Assembly: GCA_900550735.1 (NCBI GenBank)
Contig: URTD01000078.1
Location: forward strand, 1 to 8,488
Reading direction: 5' to 3'
Length of the DNA: 8,488 bases
Source of the DNA: an uncultured Collinsella sp.
GTDB lineage: Bacteria; Actinomycetota; Coriobacteriia; Coriobacteriales; Coriobacteriaceae
The translations under genes were made by a program, and so were the position numbers. Position 1 is the first letter of the stretch, and each line of letters begins with the position of its first letter. The notes under the pieces are model-generated. The model worked only from the letters and a program-made list of their open reading frames with translations. It did no database searches and was not told the origin of the DNA. Shown here one piece after another: positions 1 through 6,483 of the stretch.

Positions 1-240
1 GCGCACGGGAATGCTTTCTGCAAAAAGATGTATCCCCAGAATTGCTTCGTGGTAGGATTTCGGCACCGTCAACAGCGGATCCACAACTTCCGTATACTGT
101 TCATATGCAGTATAACGATCCATATCTTTGTTGAAGATCACCTCCTGGATTTCAGGAGAATAGGTAAGATAATTCAAAAGGCTGGCATAAATTTCGATCT
201 GCCCGTCAATGTTTTCTCTGGTCTGCTCCAAAATGGAGTA
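1..240 (-). other. Low-GC foreign segment resembling the extracellular sensor region of a YesM-type histidine kinase
   Basis: I count 105 G+C in 240 bases (about 44%), against about 60% in the following 120 bases. In the minus frame continuous with the penicillin-binding protein it encodes residues 172-251, including LEQTRENIDGQIEIYASLL, LNYLTYSPEIQEVIFN and VVDPLLTVPKSYHEAI. This pattern (a helix after the first membrane segment, then 'SP.iQe.lf', then 'vDPll.vpk.yh..i') resembles the periplasmic/extracellular sensor half of YesM-like two-component kinases common in Lachnospiraceae. Codons such as AGA, ATA, AAA, GAA, TAT and AAT are frequent here and rare in the neighbouring genes. The family assignment is from memory of the family pattern. 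The exact left edge of the segment lies outside the window. Confidence 0.6.
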
Positions 241-753
241 CATATCCTCCATCTTTACGGCGATGTAGGCCTCGCGCACCTTACGCTCGATGGTCGAGTC
301 GAACTGCTCCTCTTGCAGGATGGTGTTGCGCACCAGCTGCTGGGTGATAGTCGAGGCGCCTTCGTGCCCGCCGCCGAGGGTTGCCACCGCAGCACGCGCG
401 ATACCCCACAGGTCGATACCACCGTGCTCGTAGAAGCGCTCGTCCTCGACGTCAACGGTGCCCTGCAGCACGTAGGGGGAGACCTCGTCCTTGGTGATGG
501 ACTTACGGTTTTGCGTGTAGAAGCTCGCGATCTTGTTGCCGTTGCAGTCGACGATCTCGGTGGGCTCGCTCACCAGATACGCGTTGGCGTCGGTGTAGTC
601 GGGCAGATCGGACAGCCAGCGGTTGACGTTGCCGACCATGCCGATGCCAAATGCCACGCCCGCGATAAGCAAAAAGCCCAAAAACGAGAGCAGGATTATG
701 GGCAGGGCATGCGTCTTTGAACGGCTGCGTCCCTGTCGTTGGCGAGGACCCAT
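1..753 (-). CDS. Class A penicillin-binding protein N-terminus, running in frame into an unrelated low-GC segment (chimeric, 3'-partial)
   Basis: The frame is open for 251 codons from ATG at 753 to the window edge. A GGAGG site (761-765) sits 7 nt upstream and supports this start. Residues 1-16 are basic and cytoplasmic, and residues 17-39 form one membrane anchor. A GT51 peptidoglycan glycosyltransferase domain follows, showing motif 1 (EDERFYEHGG, catalytic Glu103), motif 2 (GASTITQQLVRN, 132-143) and motif 3 (RKVRE at 157-161, up to Glu169). This family polymerises lipid II glycan strands outside the membrane. The next GT51 motif (K-x-x-I-L-x-x-Y-L-N) should follow at once. Instead, after about MEDMYS (residues 168-173), the sequence becomes a kinase-sensor-like region in AT-rich codons. 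No transpeptidase domain is in the window. The GT51 call is firm. Whether the fusion is real or an assembly artefact cannot be decided from sequence alone; I favour an artefact. Confidence 0.85.
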   Translation of the reverse strand, partial: MGPRQRQGRSRSKTHALPIILLSFLGFLLIAGVAFGIGMVGNVNRWLSDLPDYTDANAYLVSEPTEIVDCNGNKIASFYTQNRKSITKDEVSPYVLQGTVDVEDERFYEHGGIDLWGIARAAVATLGGGHEGASTITQQLVRNTILQEEQFDSTIERKVREAYIAVKMEDMYSILEQTRENIDGQIEIYASLLNYLTYSPEIQEVIFNKDMDRYTAYEQYTEVVDPLLTVPKSYHEAILGIHLFAESIPVR

Positions 754-777
754 ATATTGACCTCCAGGTATGTCGTG

Positions 778-801
778 CCCGACGGCGGATGTGCCGTCGG
801 G
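778..801 (-). promoter_or_regulatory. Perfect 9-bp stem-loop in the leader of the penicillin-binding protein gene
   Basis: CCCGACGGC (778-786) and GCCGTCGGG (793-801) are perfect inverted repeats around a 6-nt loop. The hairpin lies 12 nt upstream of the GGAGG site of the minus-strand gene, in the divergent intergenic region. No T-run follows on either strand, so it is not a typical intrinsic terminator. It could be a 5'-UTR stabiliser or a protein-binding site. An AT-rich patch at 811-836 just upstream (plus-strand TTATTA at 818-823) may hold the minus-strand promoter, but I could not define both boxes. Confidence 0.4.
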
Positions 802-846
802 GCAGGATGGACATAAGTTATTACACGATAAACCAAACGGGGTGCG

Positions 847-864
847 CGAGGCCTCGTGTATGCT
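847..864 (+). promoter_or_regulatory. Palindrome CGAGGCCTCG abutting a -10-like TATGCT, upstream of the U32 gene
   Basis: A perfect 10-bp palindrome (847-856) lies 2 nt before TATGCT (859-864), a plausible -10 element that would start transcription near 871, about 45 nt before the U32 start codon. No good -35 box is visible at the expected distance. The palindrome overlaps the spacer, where an operator could act. The evidence is positional only. Confidence 0.3.
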
Positions 865-915
865 GGAAGGCGGCATTTTTCAGAGTGAATGCATACCTTG
901 GTAAGGAGTTTGTCG

Positions 916-2874
916 ATGGCGATTCGGACGATGGGGCCGAGCGGACAACACAAGACTGGATTGGATGCTGCCGGTGCGGCGCTGCCCGAGCTGCTGGCGC
1001 CGGCGGGCGGGCTCGACCAGATGCTTGCGGCCATCGCCGCGGGCGCCGATGCCATCTATGCGGGGTTGGGCGGCTTTAACGCCCGTGTGAGCGCCCATGG
1101 CTTTACGGATGACGAGTTTGCGCGCGGCAGCGCCGTGGCGCATGCCCGTGGCGTGCGTGTGTACGTGACGCTCAACGTGTTCGTGTTTGACGATGAGTTA
1201 TCCGACGCGGTGGCGCTGGGAGCTCATGCACTGGAGTTGGGCGCCGATGCTCTGATTGTCGCCGATGCCGGGTTGGCCTGCGCGCTGCGCGCGGCGATTC
1301 CCGGGGTCGAGATTCACCTGTCCACGCAGGCGGGCGTTCATAGCGAAGGCGCCGTGCGGCTTGCCGCCGATGAGCTGGGGGGCGAGCGCGTGACGACGGC
1401 ACGCGAGCTGACGGTCGACGAGATTGCGGCGCTATGTGCCACGGGCGTGCCCATCGAGGTATTCTGCCACGGTGCGATTTGCATCGGCTATTCGGGGGCG
1501 TGCGAGTTCTCGGCCCTGCGGCGTGGGCGCTCGGCGATGCGCGGCGACTGCACGCAGCCGTGCCGTCTGGCGTACGACCTGGTGGACGAGGCGGGGCAGA
1601 GCGTTGTCGCCGTCGAGGGGGATCGCCTGCTGTGCCCGCGCGACTATCTGGGTATTGCGCATCTGCCCGAGCTTATAGATGCCGGCGTGGCGTCGCTCAA
1701 GATCGAGGGGCGCATGAAGAACCCCGATTACGTATTCAACGTGGTGCGGGTGTGGCGCCGGGCGCTCGATATGCTGCGCGACGGCGCGTGGGACCCCGGT
1801 GTCGTGGAAGAGCTTGAACGCGAGCTGGGAAGGTCGTTTAATCGTGGGTTTACCGATGCGTACCTGCGAGGGCGTTCGGGTGCCGAGCTGATGAGCTTTG
1901 AGCGCGCAATTAACCAGGGCGTGCGCGTGGGGCGCTTGGTCGCTGTGGGCCACGAAGAGGTGACCGTTGAGCTCGACGCCGCCGTGGCGGCGGGTGACAC
2001 GCTCGAGATTCGGTTCTATCCGGGTGTCGACGCGCGTCCCGATGTGCCCAAGCGCTGGCCGCAGGTGCCCTGCCCGGTGGATGCCGCAGCGGGGAAGCGC
2101 GTCGTCGTGCATTGCAAGCGTAAGGTGGACGCGGGCTGCGAGGTATACCTGATTCGCAGCGCCGGCGTGTTGGATCAGACGGCGGCGGTGTTGGAGCGCA
2201 TGCGGGCCGAGGCGGATGCGATTGCGCCCGTTGCGCGTGCCGTTGAGGTGCTGCCCTTTGAGGACGTTGCGGTGGATGGCGGTGCGTCGGCGGAGTTGAT
2301 GGAGTGCGCGGTTCCCGCTCGCATGGTTTTTGCTTGGCAGCTGATGGATGCCGACCCGCGCGGAGAACTCGATTTGTCCGACGCCGTTGTGGTGCTTGAC
2401 GAGGCGTGCCGCACGGGTGACGCTGACCGGACCCGCTCACTGATGCAGCGTGCCGGGCGCGTCGTCTGCCGCAACCTGGGACAGGTGGTGATCGCTCGCG
2501 AGCTGGGCGTGACGTTTGACGTGGCGGCGCCGGTGTTCTGCGCGAATCGGGCCACGCTTACCTGGCTGCGCGGACTCGGTGCGGGGCGGGTGTACTTGCC
2601 GGCGGAGTTGCTCGGCAATGATGCGGAGCGTATTGCCGAACTGGCTGCTGAACCCGGCGTCTTGGGTCCGGTCGACGCCGACCGTCCCGAGCTTATGGTG
2701 TGCGAGCACTGCCTGCTGACCGCCGAGGGCGTCTGCGCCACCGATGCGACGGGGCAGGTCCGTTGCCGCGACTGCTTGCGTCGTCGGCAGGTGCGCTATC
2801 TGGTCGAGCGTGACGGTACACGTCTACCAGTTGCCATCGACGCATGCGGCAGGACGAGGATTTTCCTGTCGTAG
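916..2874 (+). CDS. Peptidase U32 family protein with C-terminal cysteine cluster
   Basis: This encodes a 652-residue protein. I chose ATG at 916 because AAGGAG (903-908) sits 7 nt upstream; the upstream ATG at 889 has no comparable site. The N-terminal half is the U32 TIM-barrel-like domain: ELLAPAGG (25-32), GADAIYAGLGGFNAR (43-57), and the U32 signature from Glu181 (E-V-F-C-H-G-A-I-C, then G-A-C-E-F-S to 199). GDCTQPCR (210-217) and LLCPRDY (238-244) follow. Cysteines 189, 196, 212, 216 and 240 fit the iron-sulfur ligand region known in U32 proteins such as RlhA, TrhP and UbiU. A C-terminal C-x2-C (596/599), Cys607 and C-x2-C (617/620) form a second metal-site-like cluster. The length is close to that of E. 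coli RlhA (653 aa), which hydroxylates 23S rRNA. Despite the name, many U32 proteins modify RNA or quinones rather than cut protein. The exact substrate is unknown. The protein is cytoplasmic, with no signal peptide. Confidence 0.9.
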   Translation: MAIRTMGPSGQHKTGLDAAGAALPELLAPAGGLDQMLAAIAAGADAIYAGLGGFNARVSAHGFTDDEFARGSAVAHARGVRVYVTLNVFVFDDELSDAVALGAHALELGADALIVADAGLACALRAAIPGVEIHLSTQAGVHSEGAVRLAADELGGERVTTARELTVDEIAALCATGVPIEVFCHGAICIGYSGACEFSALRRGRSAMRGDCTQPCRLAYDLVDEAGQSVVAVEGDRLLCPRDYLGIAHLPELIDAGVASLKIEGRMKNPDYVFNVVRVWRRALDMLRDGAWDPGVVEELERELGRSFNRGFTDAYLRGRSGAELMSFERAINQGVRVGRLVAVGHEEVTVELDAAVAAGDTLEIRFYPGVDARPDVPKRWPQVPCPVDAAAGKRVVVHCKRKVDAGCEVYLIRSAGVLDQTAAVLERMRAEADAIAPVARAVEVLPFEDVAVDGGASAELMECAVPARMVFAWQLMDADPRGELDLSDAVVVLDEACRTGDADRTRSLMQRAGRVVCRNLGQVVIARELGVTFDVAAPVFCANRATLTWLRGLGAGRVYLPAELLGNDAERIAELAAEPGVLGPVDADRPELMVCEHCLLTAEGVCATDATGQVRCRDCLRRRQVRYLVERDGTRLPVAIDACGRTRIFLS

Positions 2875-2896
2875 GTGCCGCGTCGCGTCAGTTTGT

Positions 2897-2902
2897 TATC
2901 AT
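2897..2902 (+). promoter_or_regulatory. Possible -10 element of tyrS (TATCAT)
   Basis: TATCAT lies in a short AT-rich patch in the 96-bp gap between the U32 stop and the tyrS start, 68 nt before the tyrS ATG. No convincing -35 hexamer is seen 16-18 bp upstream. No intrinsic terminator separates the U32 gene from tyrS, so read-through from upstream is also possible. Confidence 0.3.
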
Positions 2903-2922
2903 ATGAGAGTTTATGGACTTCC

Positions 2923-2949
2923 AGCACCGCCGTTTTCGGCGAGGGTGCT
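2923..2949 (+). promoter_or_regulatory. Stem-loop in the tyrS leader
   Basis: AGCACC-GCCG (2923-2932) pairs with CGGC (2937-2940) and GGTGCT (2944-2949) around a TTTT loop, with a 3-nt GAG bulge. It ends 5 nt before the Shine-Dalgarno run (2955-2963). The leader is far too short for a T-box riboswitch, the usual control of tRNA synthetase genes in low-GC Gram-positives. The structure may affect translation initiation or mRNA stability. Confidence 0.4.
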
Positions 2950-2970
2950 ATAGCAAAAGGAGGATACCCA

Positions 2971-4182
2971 ATGCTGTCTGTTGACGAGCAAATGCGTATC
3001 ATCACCTCGGGCGCCGCACAGATCGTCCCCGAGGCCGACCTTCGCAAGAAGCTTGAGAAGGGCGAGCCCCTCAACATCAAGCTTGGCGTCGACCCCACCA
3101 GCCCCGACCTGCACTTGGGCCACGCCGTGCCGCTGCGCAAGATGCGTCAGTTCCAGGACCTGGGCCACAACGTCACCCTTATCATCGGCAACGGTACCGC
3201 GCTGATTGGCGACCCTTCGGGCAAGAACTCCACCCGTCCGCAGCTTTCGCAGGAGCAGATCGAGGCCAATGCCGAGACCTACGTGAGCCAGGCCATGAAG
3301 ATCCTGGATCCCGAGAAGACCACCATCGTGCACAACGGCGACTGGATCTTGTCGATGGATCTCGCCGGACTGCTGCAGGTGTGTTCCAAGTTCACCGTCG
3401 CCCGTATTCTTGAGCGCGATGACTTTACCAAGCGCTACCAGTCTCAGACGCCGATCGCCCTGCATGAGTTCCTGTATCCCGTGATGCAGGCTTTCGACTC
3501 CGTGCAGATCAAGGCCGACGTGGAGATGGGCGGCACCGACCAGCTCTTTAACCTGCTCGCCGGCCGTGAGCTCATGGAGAAGATGGGCATGGAGCCCCAG
3601 ATCGCGCTCACCATGCCGCTGCTCGAGGGTACCGATGGCGTGCGCAAGATGTCCAAGTCCTATGGCAACTACATCGGCCTGACCGACGCTCCCAAGGATA
3701 TGTTCGGCAAGACCATGTCCATCCCCGACGAGATGATTGGCAAGTACTATCGTCTGGCCAGTTCGCTCACCCCGGCCGAGGTCGACAAGATCGACGCTGC
3801 TCTGGCCGACGGCTCTGCCGATCCCTATGAGCTCAAGCGTGCTCTGGGCCGCGACCTGTGCGACACCTACCACGGCGCCGGTGCCGGCGACGAGGCTCAG
3901 GCCGAGTTCGATCGCGTGTTCAAGGAGGGCCAGCTCGCCGACTTCCCCGAGAAGCACGTTGAGCTGACTGTCAACGACGAGGGCCAGATCTACCTCGCCG
4001 GCCTGCTCAAGGACCTGGGTCTTTCGGCGAGCGCCGGCCAGGCCCGTCGCGACATCGACGGCGGTGGTGTCAAGATTAACGGCAAGGCCGTGGCTCCCAA
4101 GAGCTACAACATCGACCCCAGCGCCCTCAAACTGGGCGACACCCTCTCCGTAGGCAAGCGCAAGGGCTTCAAGCTGGTCTAG
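2971..4182 (+). CDS. tyrS: Tyrosyl-tRNA synthetase
   Basis: This encodes 403 residues. ATG 2971 is supported by AAAAGGAGG (2955-2963) with 7-nt spacing; an in-frame GTG at 2875 has no comparable site. The enzyme charges tRNA-Tyr with tyrosine using ATP in the cytoplasm. It is a class I synthetase: the HIGH-type signature is HLGH (48-51) within DLHLGHAVPLRKM, and the second signature is KMSKS (226-230). MGGTDQLFNLLAGRE (186-200) lies in the catalytic core. An S4-like RNA-binding domain ends the protein (about 340-400, LSASAGQARRDIDGGGVKIN and onward). HLGH plus a true KMSKS places it in the TyrZ-like/type 2 bacterial branch rather than the HIGH/KFGKT TyrS of E. coli. Codon use is strongly biased (AAG, GAC, CTG, ACC), as expected for a highly expressed gene. 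A strong terminator follows at 4212. Confidence 0.97.
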   Translation: MLSVDEQMRIITSGAAQIVPEADLRKKLEKGEPLNIKLGVDPTSPDLHLGHAVPLRKMRQFQDLGHNVTLIIGNGTALIGDPSGKNSTRPQLSQEQIEANAETYVSQAMKILDPEKTTIVHNGDWILSMDLAGLLQVCSKFTVARILERDDFTKRYQSQTPIALHEFLYPVMQAFDSVQIKADVEMGGTDQLFNLLAGRELMEKMGMEPQIALTMPLLEGTDGVRKMSKSYGNYIGLTDAPKDMFGKTMSIPDEMIGKYYRLASSLTPAEVDKIDAALADGSADPYELKRALGRDLCDTYHGAGAGDEAQAEFDRVFKEGQLADFPEKHVELTVNDEGQIYLAGLLKDLGLSASAGQARRDIDGGGVKINGKAVAPKSYNIDPSALKLGDTLSVGKRKGFKLV

Positions 4183-4211
4183 CAAGTAGGTCAACCTAAC
4201 ATGTGCAATAG

Positions 4212-4244
4212 GGCCGCAGCCGGAACTCCCGACTGCGGCCTTTT
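4212..4244 (+). terminator. Intrinsic terminator of tyrS
   Basis: GGCCGCAG (4212-4219) pairs perfectly with CTGCGGCC (4233-4240), the stem can extend with an inner CGG/CCG, and TTTT (4241-4244) follows directly. It lies 29 nt after the tyrS stop codon. Confidence 0.85.
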
Positions 4245-4247
4245 GAG

Positions 4248-4317
4248 TTGCGGTGAAATAGTTCCTAAAAATGCCATACGGGCGCCCAGGTAGGAACTAT
4301 TCCACCGCAACCTTTTT
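4248..4317 (+). repeat. Long inverted repeat (20-bp arms, one mismatch) followed by a T-run
   Basis: The arms are 4248-4267 and 4291-4310; they begin TTGCGGTG and end CACCGCAA, with GAACTA/TAGTTC inside, and differ at one position. The loop is 23 nt (4268-4290) and contains GGGCGCCC. CCTTTTT (4311-4317) follows, so it could be a second terminator in tandem with the one at 4212. The near-perfect long stem with a structured loop is more than a terminator needs and also fits a small dispersed palindromic element. It lies only 3 nt after the T-run of the tyrS terminator. CGTCCCCAA at 4322-4330, just after it, matches a word found in the repeats near 7380. Confidence 0.65.
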
Positions 4318-4366
4318 CCTCCGTCCCCAAGGGATCATTTGGCGGTGCCGTTAAGCGGAAGGGGTG

Positions 4367-4396
4367 TTATCGGCGGCCTCCTTTTGGGCATACAAT
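4367..4396 (+). promoter_or_regulatory. Possible promoter of ade (TTATCG ... TACAAT)
   Basis: TACAAT (4391-4396) is a good -10 hexamer. The best -35 candidate, TTATCG (4367-4372), is weak and sits 18 bp upstream. Transcription would start near 4403, giving a leader of about 60 nt. Two terminators lie between tyrS and this point, so ade needs its own promoter. Confidence 0.45.
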
Positions 4397-4408
4397 GGCT
4401 ATTGGTTT

Positions 4409-4444
4409 GCTGTGGTGAAGGTCTGTCCGCTCCGCAGCTTTTTT
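4409..4444 (+). terminator. Terminator-like hairpin in the ade leader (candidate attenuator)
   Basis: GCTGTGG (4409-4415) pairs with CCGCAGC (4432-4438) with one G-T wobble around a 16-nt loop. Six T residues follow directly (4439-4444). It lies after the likely promoter and 20 nt before the ade start codon, so it would act inside the leader. I do not recognise a purine riboswitch core next to it. The stem is short, so it may be weak. Confidence 0.45.
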
Positions 4445-4464
4445 CTACGGTTAAAGGAGTATGT

Positions 4465-6285
4465 ATGTCCGTTGAGGTCATGAGATCTGTGATCGAGGCC
4501 GCCGAGGGTCGTGTGCCCGTTGACACGCTGTTTGCCAACGCACAGATTGTCGATGTGTACGGCCAGCGCGTGGCGCCCGGTAGCGTTGCCGTCAAGGATG
4601 GCGTGATCGTTGGTGTGCTCTACGATGGTCGCGACGATGCCGCCGGTACGTATGAGGCTGCCGAGGTCATCGATTGCCAGGGCCGCTATCTTGCCCCCGG
4701 TTTTATTGACGGACACTTGCATATCGAGTCTTCGAACATCCGCCCTGCCGAGTATGCGCGCATGGCGGCGGCGCGCGGTACCACCACCGCTATTGCCGAC
4801 AGCCACGAGATCGCCAATGTTTCCGGCTTGGACGGCCTGCGCTTTATGATCGAGGACGGTCGTCGCGCTCCTATTTCCATCAAGTACATGATGCCCTCGT
4901 GCGTGCCCGCACTGCCCGACGAGCAGGCTGGTGCCGTCATCACCGCTGCCGATATGCAGGCGTTTTTTGCCGAATATCCGGGTGATGTCTTTGGTCTGGG
5001 CGAAATGATGAACCTGCCGGGCGTCTTTATGGCCGATCCCGAGACCTGCGCTCGTATCGACGCTGCCAACCAGACGCCGTCCAAACAGGTTGACGGTCAC
5101 GCCCCGCTCGTTGCCGGCAAGGACCTCAACGCCTATGCCGCAGCTGGCATTATCGCCGACCACGAGTCGACGATTCCCGAGGAGGCACTCGACAAGCTAT
5201 CTCGCGGCATGTACGTGATGCTGCGCGAGGGCACGTGCAGCCATGATCTGGCCAACCTGTCGCCGATGCTGCTGGAGAATCCCGCGCGCGCCCGCCGCTG
5301 CTGCTTTGCGACTGACGACCGCGCCCCTTCCGATGCGCTTGCGACCGGCATGATCGACAATGCCTGCCGCGTGGCGATTGAGGCCGGCATTGACCCCGTG
5401 GTTGCCATCTCTATGGCGTCCCTCTCCACGGCCGAGGCGTTTGGCCTGGATCACGGCTGCCGCGACCCGCACGAGCTCCGCGGTGCGATTGCCCCGGGCA
5501 AGCGTGCCGACCTGCTGGTGCTCAATGACCTGACGTTTGCCACGGCTCCGCATCGCGTGTATGCCGCCGGCGCGCTCGTGGCACAGGACGGCACTTTTGT
5601 GGGCGAGATCGCACCCGAGATGGCCGAGGTCGCGGCCCTTGCCGATGAGCTACGCGCCTCCGTTAAGCTGCCGAAGCTTTCGCTCGACGTATTCGACTAT
5701 GCCTTTAAGCCGGGCGAGGCCGTGATTGACGTGGTGCCGGGTAAGGCCATCACGGGTATGGCTCGCCCCGAGAGCGCCGAGGGCCTGCGTCGCATTATGC
5801 TGATTGAGCGCCATGGCCGCGGCGTGTCGTTGCAGGCCGAGGGCGCCGACGGCGATGGCCCCGCTGGCCTGGGACTCGTTGGCAAGCATATCGGCCGCGG
5901 CTGGGTGCGCGGCTTTACCATCACGGGTGGTGCCATCGCCTCGACGATCGGACACGACTCGCACAACGTGTGCGCCGTGGGCGACAACGCCGCCGATATG
6001 ATGGCCGCCGTTGAGGCCGTGGGCCAGGGCGGTCACGTGCTGGTGCGCAACGGCGAGGTCGTGGCGCGCATTCCGCTGGCGCTCGGTGGCCTGATGAGCG
6101 AGGGCACGGCCGAAGATGTCGCCGCGCAGCACGACGACTTTATGGTCAAGGCGCGTGCCATGGGCGTCGAGCCGCCGCTCGACCCCATCATGGGCATCAT
6201 CTTCCTGCCCCTGCCGGTGATCCCGACGCTCCGCATCCGCCCCGAGGGCATGTTCGACGTCACGACCTTCACCTACGTCGACTAG
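4465..6285 (+). CDS. ade: Adenine deaminase (Ade family)
   Basis: This encodes 606 residues, near the family's usual length. ATG 4465 follows AAAGGAG (4453-4459) by 5 nt; an earlier in-frame start at 4339 would read through the leader hairpin and lacks a site. The enzyme converts adenine to hypoxanthine and ammonia in purine salvage. It belongs to the amidohydrolase superfamily with a binuclear metal centre. Motifs: PGFIDGHLHIESS (78-90; His84, His86, Glu88), DSHEIANV (112-119), GLGEMMN (177-183; Glu180), DGHAPLV (210-216), DHEST (232-236), ATDDR (282-286; Asp284/285), and the C-terminal Ade-specific GHDSHN (496-501). It probably acts alone in the cytoplasm from its own promoter. Its TAG stop lies inside a CGACTAGTCG palindrome that starts a repeat unit (see 6279-6321). 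Confidence 0.95.
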   Translation: MSVEVMRSVIEAAEGRVPVDTLFANAQIVDVYGQRVAPGSVAVKDGVIVGVLYDGRDDAAGTYEAAEVIDCQGRYLAPGFIDGHLHIESSNIRPAEYARMAAARGTTTAIADSHEIANVSGLDGLRFMIEDGRRAPISIKYMMPSCVPALPDEQAGAVITAADMQAFFAEYPGDVFGLGEMMNLPGVFMADPETCARIDAANQTPSKQVDGHAPLVAGKDLNAYAAAGIIADHESTIPEEALDKLSRGMYVMLREGTCSHDLANLSPMLLENPARARRCCFATDDRAPSDALATGMIDNACRVAIEAGIDPVVAISMASLSTAEAFGLDHGCRDPHELRGAIAPGKRADLLVLNDLTFATAPHRVYAAGALVAQDGTFVGEIAPEMAEVAALADELRASVKLPKLSLDVFDYAFKPGEAVIDVVPGKAITGMARPESAEGLRRIMLIERHGRGVSLQAEGADGDGPAGLGLVGKHIGRGWVRGFTITGGAIASTIGHDSHNVCAVGDNAADMMAAVEAVGQGGHVLVRNGEVVARIPLALGGLMSEGTAEDVAAQHDDFMVKARAMGVEPPLDPIMGIIFLPLPVIPTLRIRPEGMFDVTTFTYVD

Positions 6286-6321
6286 TCGTCGGGGACGTTC
6301 TTAAACGACTAGCCGTCGGGG
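6279..6321 (-). repeat. 27-bp repeat unit with CGACTAGTCG palindrome, containing the ade stop codon
   Basis: CGACTAGTCG (6279-6288) is a perfect palindrome that includes the ade TAG (6283-6285). One full 27-bp unit follows (6289-6315; TCGGGGACGTTCTTAAACGA, then CTAGCCG), and then a partial unit TCGGGG (6316-6321). The unit is the reverse complement of the tandem copies at 7356-7416. Over 39 nt counted from the stop codon, this copy matches the one at 7415-7377 at 35 positions. Confidence 0.8.
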
Positions 6322-6416
6322 TGGCGTGTCGCCTGGCGCCGCGACCGTGAGGCCTCTGGCATGTGTGAGCTATTTGCCAGGTCCTTGTAACGTTTGCGCC
6401 CGCAAGGTCTTATCTG
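6322..6416. other. Rest of the ade-to-HAD intergenic region: two small hairpins, no clear terminator
   Basis: GTCGC/GCGAC (6328-6332 and 6341-6345) encloses a GGCGCC palindrome. CTGGCA/TGCCAG (6356-6361 and 6375-6380) forms a second stem. Neither is followed by a T-run. TTATCT (6410-6415) is a weak -10 candidate just upstream of the leader hairpin of the next gene. I see no coding potential. Confidence 0.4.
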
Positions 6417-6478
6417 AGCTCCCTTTGGGTACGTTGGAATCGGATACACGTTCGATTCCAACAAGTCCGAAGGGAGCT
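6417..6478 (+). promoter_or_regulatory. Two-tier stem-loop sequestering the ribosome binding site of the HAD gene
   Basis: The outer arms AGCTCCCTTTGG (6417-6428) and CCGAAGGGAGCT (6467-6478) pair over 12 bp with one G-T wobble. The inner arms GTTGGAATCG (6433-6442) and CGATTCCAAC (6453-6462) pair perfectly over 10 bp around a 10-nt loop. The right outer arm contains the Shine-Dalgarno sequence AAGGGAG (6470-6476), 7 nt before ATG 6484. TTTT (6478-6481) follows the stem, so the same structure could also act as a weak terminator. The inner arms alone could be a DNA operator. I match it to no known riboswitch class. Confidence 0.65.
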
Positions 6479-6483
6479 TTTCT

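Noticed and set aside
28..720. 230-codon plus-strand open frame opposite the penicillin-binding protein
   Set aside because: The minus-strand frame carries clear GT51 motifs, a membrane anchor and a ribosome binding site. The plus frame shows no known family and crosses the composition break without its own features.
2875..2970. N-terminal extension of tyrS from a GTG at 2875
   Set aside because: The added residues match no TyrRS N-terminus and would translate through the leader hairpin and Shine-Dalgarno. ATG 2971 has an ideal site.
2911..4194. 427-codon open frame on the minus strand opposite tyrS
   Set aside because: It mirrors tyrS codon bias: highly biased GC-rich codons leave the antisense frame open. 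The product is a low-complexity Leu/Gly/His/Val-rich sequence with no recognisable motif, and tyrS is certain.
4339..4464. N-terminal extension of adenine deaminase from ATG 4339
   Set aside because: It would begin before the promoter-like box and read through the leader hairpin. ATG 4465 has AAAGGAG at good spacing and the family's normal length.
4320..4464. Purine riboswitch upstream of ade
   Set aside because: I looked for the conserved three-way junction sequences and did not find them; only a terminator-like stem is present.
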